NCBI GenBank assembly: GCA_005281725.1
Contig: SSBO01000003.1
Location: 4,216,495 to 4,280,494, forward strand
Direction of reading: 5' to 3'
DNA length: 64,000 bases
Source: Wuchereria bancrofti
Taxonomy: Eukaryota > Nematoda > Chromadorea > Rhabditida > Onchocercidae
Part shown: in pieces, positions 23,766 through 34,079 of the stretch
How positions within the stretch are numbered: the stretch's first letter is position 1
How the letters are laid out: every line of letters begins with the position of its first letter
The notes under the pieces: generated by a model
Seen by the model: only the letters and a program-made list of their open reading frames with translations
Database searches by the model: none
What the model was told of the DNA's origin: nothing
Position numbers and translations under genes: made by a program

Positions 23766-25724
23766 CATCTGTCATTCTTTAATATAACGTTTGCAAAAAG
23801 TATGAAATTAACAGAGTGAGTGTCATTCTTGCTTATTATATGGGTGTCACTGTCCAAGAAATATGAGGAGAATAGCTTCATAAGAAGGAGATCATCACTT
23901 CTGAATCTTAAGTTCAAACTAAAAATCTGATATTTGTTGATTTTCAATCCTGATTTCTTTTCATCTCGTATTCCACTCTGCGAAAGTTCAAAAAATTTTC
24001 CTAAATCTTTTATTCCTCATTTCCTCAAAATATTTGATATTTGAAATCGGCTTTTTTATTATTTTGTGAATTTTCGAACGAAAAATATTAGGTGCAACTT
24101 TCAAAAAAGGAATTTGGGGCTAATGAAAGTTTTTGTCCTTTTTTGTAGATAACAAAAAGATTCTTAAGCTACGCCCAAATGATCTGAATATAGGAAAAAA
24201 ATGAATCCAACATACTGTTGAATGATATATATTTGATTGCTAGTAAAATGTGATTTTAGGAAGTAAAACTGGAACAGAACTAGTCGATCTTTTCAATGCT
24301 GCACAACTAGTATTTCTGATTTACTAAAAAGAGCGTGGTTTTATGATTTTTGTTACCGTTGATTTTTCAAAAGATAGACCTCAAATATCTAATTACTATC
24401 ATACATTTTGACTTTAGTAGAAATATTTTCTCTGAAAGCGTTTAAAAATATCTAATTTTAATGAAAGTCGATTTACGACTGGAATTTTCAGCGTTTTTAA
24501 TGCGATAAGAGCAAAAATTTTGTTTCGCTAAAAGTTTAATTTAATTAAAGTAAGAGAATTTTGACTGAAATAAAAAACTTGACATGGATGCTCTTTTCGG
24601 CAGAACTAGTTTTGCAACCTGTTTTGCTTGATTACCTGTTATTATTGAACATCCTCCACTGACTAAAATCCCTGGATCGCATTGAACGAATAATTTACTG
24701 TTTAAATATGCACTATTATTCCAAAAACGTTTCTCCACTACATGTTTTGAACCTTCTACGAACTTGACACTTGACAACTTTTACACATTGATGATGTTGG
24801 ATATTATTTACCCAATTTCCTATTATCACTGTCACTATAACTTACTGTATTATTCATAATCATCTGATGATACTTTGGACAAATAAGTTATATCGATGAA
24901 GAAATCTTATTTAGGAACCATTTTATCTTCCTTGCTTCTCAATTTCGAATATTTCGTTTTGTAGAACAAGTAATTTCGTTGCAGATGTCATCATACGAAT
25001 ATTTTGTTGAAAATTTGTTGCATATAACTCCTAGCTTTAGTGTTTAAATTTTACTGTAATGTCTAAAAATGCAAGAACTAATTGAAATCTTTTTGTCTTG
25101 CATAATTCTTAACAGTGATTTATTTTCTGCAGTCAAAAAACTGTTCATTTACTTTTTCAAGTGCTCAAAATTCAGGAAAACATATGTAGAGTTATAACAA
25201 TCGCTATATGTAAAGAATGGATAAAAGCAGCGGATTTAAAATTTATAGAAGCAGTAATTATGAGTGAAACAAATCTTTTACAACAAATTTTAAATTATAA
25301 AAATTTGTCTCTTCAAAAATATAATAAATCGACTGTCCTTCTGGAAATTTTTTCCTTTTTTTTTTAGATTTCCAGTACTAATAGAAGTTTTTCACTTTCC
25401 ATCTAAACCTTATTATATAGATTTTAGTTCATGTCAAACTTCACTTATTTTTCATCAAACTAATACGATTTTAGAAAGTTCAGGAATTAAGCTAGTCACT
25501 TCCGAAAAAATTGATCGTCAATTTTATCAGCCCACAGTTAGTTCATGACTGATTTCATAGCTATCAATTGGAGTTGTCAATTTACGTTTGATATAGAGTG
25601 ATATAGTTTTTCGCGTTTCACTTCTTTGCAGTACACTTTATTTTTTTTTAAATTTATGCATAAGGTTTTATCATCACAATAATCGCATCTGTTTTCCCTT
25701 ATGCTATGTTGTTATGGGTTAGAA

Positions 25725-25749
25725 GCTTTAAGATAAGTTATCTTAAAGC
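25725..25749. promoter_or_regulatory. 25-bp perfect palindrome with opposed GATA sites
   Basis: The 12-bp arm GCTTTAAGATAA (25725-25736) is mirrored exactly at 25738-25749 around a single G. The centre reads AGATAAGTTATCT, two GATA-factor sites back to back. Such a dyad could bind a GATA factor pair; the function is inferred only from the motif. Confidence 0.4.
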
Positions 25750-26093
25750 GTATATAACTTTATAGATTTTATAGACATCGTATAATAAATGGCAGCTTAT
25801 AAGTTTAAGTGTAAAATAACAGGATTTTTAAAAATTTTGGCCGGATTCATATCATTCACACATCAATTTTACATTTCCATACAGGTGGATTTGATAATAA
25901 GTTTAATGATTACACAGTAATATTTATTAAGACTTTTAATGTTAGTAATTGCCGGTAAATGACTCAAATATGTTGCAGTTCAGCAGATATGGAATTCCTC
26001 AATCAAGAAGCAATGTTTTAATTGGTCTCTGATATTTGTCCAGTTTCCTTTGATAACGGAATTCCAATAGCAAGAGGAGAAATATTTTTGAAA

Positions 26094-26137
26094 TGAAGTG
26101 ACATCATAACTTGAGTTGTAGTTATGATATCACTTCA
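26094..26137 (-). repeat. 18-bp stem-loop, pre-miRNA-sized
   Basis: Arms 26094-26111 and 26120-26137 pair with one mismatch around an 8-nt loop, and the stem extends outward through a T/A block with a 4-nt bulge. The single mismatch is C-A in a plus transcript but a G-U wobble in a minus transcript, which would favour minus-strand folding. It could be a small-RNA precursor or a miniature foldback element. Confidence 0.6.
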
Positions 26138-26301
26138 AAAATTCTGGATAAATTTAATTTTTGTACATATCAAAGCCACTTCAGAAATATATACCTATAT
26201 TGAGAGCACTATTATTTTCCAAATTTCTTCACTTTATTGTTAAAGCCAAAAATAAAATTTATTTTTTAAAAATGTCATGACCAAGTGCTCCTCATATTGG
26301 C

Positions 26302-26360
26302 CTTCTTCCTACTAGATAAATTGCTACCGCCTTATGTATCTCTTCTTCCTACTAGATAAA
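26302..26360. repeat. 19-bp direct repeat, 40-bp period
   Basis: CTTCTTCCTACTAGATAAA occurs at 26302-26320 and, unchanged, at 26342-26360. Confidence 0.9.
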
Positions 26361-27646
26361 AGAATTTTCTCAAAGTTAAAAACCAGCTGATAAGGAATTT
26401 TAGGGAGTTTGAATATATACGATTCTTTCATTGTTCATAAATACTGCACTAATTCATTGTAGTATGGTCGCTATATTATGCTAGTGTAACAGTTAAATGT
26501 ATCCTATAATAGAGTAAAAAAGATGACCAAGCAAGTTCTATCTGCTATTTTTGTAAAAGACATGGAAGTGAGACAGTGAAGCTTGTATGTATGAAAACGA
26601 AGCGTTTTTTGCGCATTTTACACCGTATTTTACACTACAGCTGGAATAAACAGTAATAGTATGTTGATATATATGTTATCTGTACTGATGTATCATATGT
26701 CACTTGAGTTTATTTTGAACTGGATTATATCGACCCGTGAAGCGCAGATCAGCCCACATTTCTTTATAGGGTTAGATAATTATCGGTCATATTTGCTTGT
26801 TTGACGGTTGAGGAGGATAAATTATATTCATTTGTCATCTAGGACAATGTTGTTGACAATGTAGGGCATTTCTGAACAATATCCGCTGGATCCTTACATT
26901 TGTGAGATAAATTGTGCGCGTATCATTTCATCAACATTCATTGTTTACAACTTATAATTCCAAATTATTCAGTTTCTGAACACTTGTTTTTTAAAAAAGA
27001 AAATTTTTTTTAAACTAATTTCCCAGTCACTTGATTTTTGTTTCGAAGTTGAAATTAATTTCTTTTATCAAGTTGCTGCTCAAAATCGTCCAATAGCATT
27101 CAGCTGAGGAAATATTATTATTTTTGGTAGTGTGATTTATCGGAATGATGAATTCTTCCTATCGTAAATTTTACCTATATTGCGGCAGTAATATTTCTTT
27201 TGCCACATCACTTGTCAACTAACCCGTTGATGACCTTCCGTTCTCTAAAATGGGTTATCTGCTCATATGGTCGTTTCATTTCTTTTTGTTTATTATTTAT
27301 TATACTGTACCCTTACTTTTCGACTATTTCTTTCTATCCGGTCAATTTATGTTTGCAAAGTTTAAAATGAAAAACTACTCTAGGCGTGGTAATTCCACGC
27401 GAATTTCATTTTTGTATGTGTAGAATAAGAGTGATTTTAATTTCATATAATTTTAAGAAATGAATTTTGAACAAATATATCCGTTGAGTTTTAATAATTC
27501 TCAGGATTTCCAGTAAATCGTTACTAAACAGTGCAATTCTGATTGATCGAATGAAAAAGCTCGTGCTCAACAAAATAATTTTTCGTCGTTTCAAATTACT
27601 ATTTATTGAAAAAATATTTCGTGGAAAAAATATTTTCTTACATTAC

Positions 27647-29531
27647 ATGACCAGTACTTTTTCAAGAAATTCGATGAGTCGAAATACTACCGGCAACAAT
27701 GACGAAATCGTCTCTTCTACGTGTCACACAGCAATGAATCGGCGAAGCAGCAGAAGTCTGTTGAAGTGTGGGTTATCGGATGAAGAAGTTTCACACATCT
27801 GTGAAAGTGCAATCGTAGACAAAGAACATTTAGCATCCATATGCACACATCTTTGCAATCAAGTTAGTGAAACTTTTTTTAGAATTAAGTCTAGTTAGGT
27901 GTAATATCAAACATTTTCGAATGTGTGTTGCCATAATGTAACGTCGACATAGGAATGATGTACATTCGTCTGTACCACTTAAGTATGACATTATATCGCC
28001 ACACAATATTAAACGATACTGTTATGCTGATGAGAATTATTCATTCCGGTTGGTAGTCAATTTTTACAATCCAATTACTAATTAATAGTATTAATAATTA
28101 ATAATATCATTAATTATTAACAATTACTAATTAATAATAGTCCAATTACTAATTAATAAAAGCACAAAATGTTTGCCAAGAGATTTTGAAAAATAATAGG
28201 CAAGTAAGGAAAATAATTAAAGTGAGACAAGATGGAGGAAAGTGAACAGAAAAGAAATGATGAAAACAAAACAAAACCTCATTCTGGAACGTTTCCATCT
28301 CGGAATCATAGCAGAAATAACTATACTGCTAGTAGTACCGGCTTATACTTCTCCTTTTTGTTTTTCCTTTAATTAGTTATCTGATCTTCCATCGTTTTTT
28401 TTTTTTTGGAAAAACATCTCACTAAGTCACTGGAGTGATGGAATCACAAAATTCCACTCCAGAACATGGAAATGTCTCCGCAAGAATTATAAAAAAGTAA
28501 GAATTTAAACTTATTTTACAATATTCACTTTTCTGTGTGTAGTTGGAGCAATTTGCAGCTAAGAACCATTATTAACTTGCTGATAGACTTTGCGGGGGAT
28601 GTTTGTGATGAATCAGCAACTGCGCGTAGTTTGCTTCGCGAATTAGAGGTCATATTTCTTCCCACTTACAGTTTTTATTCATTCTTTTTTAAAGTCTCAT
28701 ACTGATTTATGAAGAGTTTTTAAAAACTCATCGAAAGAAAAATGAGTATATAATGCCATGCAATAACTGTATTTCAGGACAAGGTAATGCCGTTTCTGGT
28801 AAACTTAGATATCGAAATGGCCTTATCAGAGAAACTTATCCGAATAAACATTGATACAGCAAGAATTAGTGAAACTAAAGTGGACTGGTTGCTGAAATTC
28901 AATAAGTGCAAGGTTTCTTCTGGCTCAAGTACTATGAATTTCACAGCAGAGTGTAGTAAAGATGAAAAAGGTCATATAGGTAACAGTGGAACATGGAAAG
29001 ACAAATGGCGCTAGCGAACAACTTTCCCTTGAATTAGTAGGTAAATTGAAGTAAATCTGAGAACATATTGTGGACTAAATGATAAAATAAGAAAAAACTC
29101 GTGAATCTAACACTCCAATAGAACCATGCAGAATCATTATATGCATGACTTAGCTCAAATTAGTTATTTTTGTTTTCATCTTTTTAGATTGACTTAATCT
29201 GGAATCAAAGTTATTTAAAAGAGATAACTTTTAAACTGTCGTTCTATATCTCTAATGAGTAATCAGATAAAACTGGATCTTGAAAGTATCTTATTCGTTA
29301 TGAGAAATTCAGCGTTAGTTCTATTTATTTGAGTTGGAAATGCGCGAAATGCTGGCCACGCTTTCTGGTGCAGTCTACGAAGACCTGGAACGGGTGCTGT
29401 CGTTGAGGTGCCGAGGTTGTTGTGGCATGAATTTTAAGAAAGAATTGATGCTCTGTTTGTATCAAATGAAGAAGGGCACTGATAAACTGCAGAAAGAAAT
29501 CAAATTGGAACAAACAGCGCTCATCCATTAA
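27647..29531 (+). CDS. Unrecognised four-exon gene, predicted helical protein
   Basis: Plus-strand exons are 27647-27862, 28559-28648, 28778-28912 and 29334-29531; every junction is phase 0, total 639 nt, 212 residues. Acceptors at 28557 (TTTGCAG) and 28776 (TTTCAG) are good; the one before 29334 (TTTGAG) is weak. The first exon is rich in Ser/Arg/Asn and carries LSDEEVSHICESA; exons 2-4 are helix-like with no glycine/proline runs, e.g. LRTIINLLIDFAGDV, and a cysteine cluster LRCRGCCG precedes a charged, possibly coiled-coil tail (KKGTDKLQKEIKLEQ). No signal peptide or membrane segment is seen if translation starts at 27647; an in-frame ATG at 27551 would add a lysine-rich extension. If the third intron is retained, exon 3 runs on to a TAG at 29012. 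I do not recognise the family. Confidence 0.66.
28071..28160. repeat. AT-rich repeat with three CAATTACTAATTAATA units
   Basis: The unit occurs near 28072, 28121 and 28143, separated by TTAATAATTAATAATA-like filler. It lies in the first intron of the unrecognised gene. Confidence 0.85.
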
Positions 29532-29822
29532 TCTGTAATATATATCCGAATCTTCTGATTTCATATATTTTTGCTTACCATCTATTAAAATTTATACATT
29601 TAAAGAAAAGACTCTCAACAAAAGAATGCCTTTCTTATTTATATGAGACCTTTTGTAAGACCAACATCTTAACCAAAATATGCCACGGTAATAAAAGTCA
29701 AATAAAAACAGTTTGAAAATTGTTTTAATGACACAGTAAAAATAGGAAACGTTAAAGAAAGCAGAAGATGAAGAGTGACTGCATATTCTGTTAAGTTGGA
29801 TCGCTGCATAAGTCTCCCAGGG

Positions 29823-29882
29823 GTTCCCGAGATTTAACAACACAGGGGTTACTGTGTGTTAATGGTTGTCAGTTCCCGAGAT
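29823..29882. repeat. Hairpin flanked by 11-bp direct repeats
   Basis: GTTCCCGAGAT is present at 29823-29833 and 29872-29882. Between them TTAACAACACAG and CTGTGTGTTAA can pair with one bulged base around a 5-nt loop. The arrangement recalls a small insertion with a target duplication. It lies between the unrecognised gene and algn-6, about 340 bp upstream of the latter's ATG. Confidence 0.65.
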
Positions 29883-30215
29883 GGTACGAAGAGAGGTATG
29901 GCTCCATATAGTGATATGGCGAACTAGAGAAAAAGAACACGTTTCTAGAGATTAGTAATAATCGAATATAAGCAGCAGGAGAATAGTGCAGAAATTAGGG
30001 ATACGACAAAGATTAATAAGATTATGTGATAATAACGTAAAGACGAGGGAAGAGAGAACTTGAGTGAGGTAAGAAGAGAATACGTACACACGAGACAGGG
30101 CAGCATAGTGCTGGTCTGAATACGAGTTGCGCACGAAGAGAGTGTGTCGGGTAACCGTCGCTCTTCCCCAACTAATGTTGGTAGTGTCGCGAGGTCTGAA
30201 GTGAAGGAAGCGGGA

Positions 30216-32090
30216 ATGGGAAGTGAGGAGGAGATTGTCATCAGTAGGACAAATCAAACAGTATTCTTTATTGTTCTGTGCTTCGCTTTCACTCTCCAGA
30301 TTGCCTTATCGTTGGGATCTTATTCTGGTTTGTTTTAACTTACCATTCATTAATTAAATGAGTTTACTCGTCTTACTTTCTTCACGATCCCTTTTCACAT
30401 CATTTTTCATTCGATCACATATCATTTAATGTAAAGGAGCTCTTTTATAATTTAGATACCGAAAGAAAGGATTTTATATTGCTGTTTTGTTATGAATAAG
30501 ACATAACATCTTTGATAGATCTTCCCCGTACTTTCCTTTGTTACTAGGAAATCATCTTCTAGGTCATGCACCCCCGCCGATGTATGGTGATTATGAGGCT
30601 CAGAGACATTGGATGGAAATCACATATCATTTGCCTATTAATCAGTGGTAGCGGTATCATTCGTCGATTAATATTACTGCTTTAAAGTTTTTTATATAAT
30701 TTTGTAGATGTTTGCTGAATTGAATTTTTTTAGCTGAGAGTTTATGTATCGTATTTCAAGTTTCTTTTGAAACTTATATTGTATATTTTTCGACAGTACC
30801 TTTCTTAAAGTTTTGTTTTGTCATTTATATGTCGAGACACAGCAAATTTCCCTGTAATAGGTATGTAAATGGTAGTGATAATGACTTGAATTACTGGGGA
30901 CTGGATTATCCACCTCTTACGGCTTATCACAGTTGGCTTCTCGGAACTTTGTGAGTTTATCCATACTTACAGTTTTCTTTCTCTAATTGTTGCAGTTATT
31001 ATTATAATAACTAGATGGAAACTGAATCTAAATTTTTCTACATAAGTATTACTGTGGAGAATAATTCATCATTCTGATTGAAATTGAAGGCAGAGCCTTT
31101 TTTGTACAAAACTAATTGATGAGTGGGGGATTTCAGGAAGAAAATGAGAAAATGTGTCATATAGTCAGGAATTATTATTATATAGCAGATGCATAATTTT
31201 GCGACTTATCTTCTTTGTAGAATAATACTGGAATATTTATATGACTTTGAATGATAGTTTTCATCGACATTTTCTTCTCCCTATTGATATTTTATTAGCA
31301 GTTAAAAGTTATAAATGATAACTTTGCAGAGCGAACAAGCTGAATCGTTCATGGGTTGAGCTACATATATCAAGGGGGATCGAGACAGAGACTCACAAAA
31401 TCTTCATGCGAATTACTGTTGTATCAACTTTTTGGATAGTTTATGTTTCTTCCTTATTACTTTCAATCGGTTTCTTCCGCAACACTGTATCTCACAGAAT
31501 GGTAAGCTTTATTTAAAATTCGGTTTTTTTTTTTAATTGGCTTCCTTTTCATAAATGATGTCCATGATTGAAGTTCTGAATAATTTCTAGTAAAACTTCA
31601 AAGAAAAGCACGATGTTAAGACGTCATATTGCAGCTTAATTTTTGTGCGGTAGCCGTGCTTTATCCAGGATTGTTGGTCATGGACAATGGACATTTCCAG
31701 TTGGTTTTGAACTTTTTATTTAGATGTTTTGTGTCGCACTTTTTTTTGTTTAAATGTTTGGATTTATCTAATAATCCTTACTATATAAAAGGCAAAGATC
31801 ATTCGAAAGTGACAGCTATTCACTACTTTCGGTATGCTGTGTTTATTTGCTGAGTGAAGAAAATTCGGTTATCACATTCTGCTAATTTTAATTTTAGATA
31901 TAATCACATATCTCTTGGATTATTTCTCTTTTCATTTTCTTGCTTCGTTTCAAATTTTTTTAAACTTGGTTCAATGCTTTTTGTATTGTCATTGAGTTTC
32001 AAACAAATGGAGTTGTACCATGCCTTACCGGTTGCCATTTATTTATTGTCCCAGTCATTTTCAAGTGATAATCGATTAAGCATGAGTCAG

Positions 32091-32121
<31 letters not shown>

Positions 32122-33899
32122 GTTAGTACAGCAGTTGACAAAAGTAAATGTAGTAATATATTTTTATTTATTAAACTAATGTGTCCTTCAGATACTTTTG
32201 TTGGGCAGAGCAGCTGTTTATATTATTTATTACTGTCATCGTCACAATTCTGTTCGTCTGTTTTCCCTTTCTTGTCACCAGATCTGATTTGATGCAGATT
32301 TTGCACAGGATTTTTCCATTTTACCGCGGCATTTTCGAGGTATAAAAATAATATTCTTTCATTTAACGTATTTTATTTCAGATTGTTAAAACTGTTATAA
32401 AGTAACATTTGTTTAGGATAAAGTGGCGAATTTTTGGTGTTTTCTTAATGTATTTTACAAATTGAAGGATAATTTTGAAACAGGAGTTTTGTTGCGCATT
32501 AGGTATCCACTTCTAAATTTTTGCTTTTTTGAATTTTATTCTATTAGATTTTTTATTAGTAATTATAATTGCATATTGCGACTGGTGGATTTAATGATTT
32601 ATGAACTTTTATTTTTAGCACCATAATAGTTCTTGTAACGAATATTCCGTGGTTAGTGTGTTTATTTTGTCACCCAACAATGACGAACTTCAAATATTGC
32701 TTATTGACATCCAGTTTATCTTTCTTTTTATTTTCATTTCAAGTCCATGAAAAATCAATCCTTCTTGTAGCACTGTATGTTTCTTCGAGTTTTTTTTTTT
32801 AGTTCCAATAACATTTTAGATCAGTATCTAGATTATTTTACTTTCTGATAAGAAAAATAGTATCTTGTTGCAGGCCTGCCATACTGTTGTGGAATGAGAG
32901 TCCTGTGCTTGTATCTTGGCTACTGATCATTTCAAATACAAGGTTATATTTTTGCTATTTTTCTCGTATTGAATTTGACAGTCTTTTTTAAGATACCATA
33001 AATTGGCATTGTACTTATACATATATTGATACATTATAAAAGCTTTACTGCTTTATTATAGACTGCAAATTCTTAGTTGTAGATGCAAAGTGAGATTAGC
33101 ATTATGATAGCATGAACCTATGTTTTATTTTGCAAAAAAAAAATGAAGCGAGGAGGTAAAATTTATCCTTAGTATTTCTTATTTACAATAACATATTAAC
33201 TTTTATATGCTTCGAATTTTCTGTTTTTTGTTTTCGATTGAATTAATAAGTGTTCCTACTGTCCGAACGACTGTCCGAGTCGTTTACATTCGACAGTGGC
33301 AATCGTTAACTTCTAAAATAACTTTTTTTTGAATATGAAATCCATTTATTTTTACACTCGCATTTGATTGGTGGATTACAAAGTAGTTTTGTTTCAGTCT
33401 CTATCCATTGTGCATCAAAGACGGCAATGCTATTCATTTGGCGTTATTTATCTTTTATTATATTATTACATATTCATCCTTTTCAAAACTTTCGATGTTT
33501 ATGGTACTTCATATTTTTTATTAGAAAGAACTTGATGCTTGCTTGAAATAATTCTAAAAGGCTACATCTTGCAAGGGTTTATTTGACTTCTAGCTGTCAG
33601 TAATATCATGACTACCTCAACTTTATTGCCACTTTTTTATATGTTTCGGAATTGTTGGGGCGTATTTTTAGCAATTGGTTATTCATGGAAGCTGTTTGGC
33701 ATCGTTAACGTTTTGTTTGGCAAGTTTACTTTTTGCACCACCAGCACGATTTCCTCATATTTTTTCCCTTTTAATAGCGGTTTACTGTTTTCTTCATTTT
33801 ATAACGTTTTTCTTGTATATTAATTTGATTACATTGCGATTTACATTTAAAAAGCTGAAAATTGTAGACTTATTTCTTACTTTAGTTCATGAATCGTAA
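30216..33899 (+). CDS. algn-6: ALG6, dolichyl-P-Glc:Man9GlcNAc2-PP-dolichol alpha-1,3-glucosyltransferase
   Basis: Twelve plus-strand exons join in phase: 30216-30327, 30563-30647, 30861-30950, 31330-31501, 31635-31699, 31898-32092, 32192-32339, 32417-32502, 32619-32774, 32874-32942, 33398-33503 and 33672-33899; 503 residues against about 507 in human. The enzyme adds the first glucose to the lipid-linked oligosaccharide in the ER membrane. Signature segments are [16 protein letters not shown] and [12 protein letters not shown] in the first lumenal loop, then [50 protein letters not shown] and [15 protein letters not shown], separated by many hydrophobic helices. The last exon ([12 protein letters not shown] onward) matches the family C-terminus and ends in a basic tail. 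The ATG is preceded in frame by open sequence without ATG, and no trans-splice acceptor is evident. The region between exons 11 and 12 is about 20-30 residues shorter than in human ALG6. Confidence 0.96.
32094..32121. repeat. T28 run at algn-6 exon 6 donor
   Basis: The donor of exon 6 is AG|G followed by 28 consecutive T, so the homopolymer starts at the second base of the intron. The intron is only 99 bp. Confidence 0.93.
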
Positions 33900-33927
33900 T
33901 GAGTTGTAATTTTTCTGTCCCTATCAG

Positions 33928-34079
33928 TTGGAATTATAGAAATTGGAACTATTCAGTTGGGCCTGTTAAAGTCCAAATTTGTGGCACTTATCGCCAGTAT
34001 TGGGCTTCAGCCTTTAACTGGTTTTCTAGTTGTAATAAACTGCCGTATTTCTCTAATGCACCCTAAAATACCTCTTTAA
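33928..34079 (+). other. Open segment behind a strong acceptor: downstream exon or algn-6 3' UTR
   Basis: TTTTTCTGTCCCTATCAG precedes 152 nt that are open for 49 codons to a TAA and include GLLKSKFVALIASIGLQPL, a hydrophobic stretch. It starts in a phase that does not join the end of algn-6. An AATAAA at 34034-34039 lies inside it, about 135 nt past the algn-6 stop, so it may simply be 3' UTR. An alternative terminal exon or the start of a trans-spliced downstream gene remains possible. Confidence 0.3.

Larger units (their letters stand above)
22321..27646. other. Non-coding stretch with foldbacks
   Basis: There is no supported gene in 5.3 kb. The stretch contains an AT-palindromic array (23690-23765), a 25-bp GATA-site palindrome (25725-25749), a long hairpin (26094-26137) and a 19-bp direct repeat (26302-26360). 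A minus-strand frame at 24541-24777 is open for 78 codons but has no splice or homology support. Confidence 0.6.

Noticed and set aside
24541..24777. 78-codon minus-strand frame
   Set aside because: It opens with a non-ATG codon, has no convincing acceptor and shows no recognisable family; the length is within chance for several kb of AT-rich DNA.
29945..30257. Two minus-strand frames opposite the algn-6 start
   Set aside because: They overlap each other and the algn-6 5' region in the antisense direction; openness comes from the raised GC content there.
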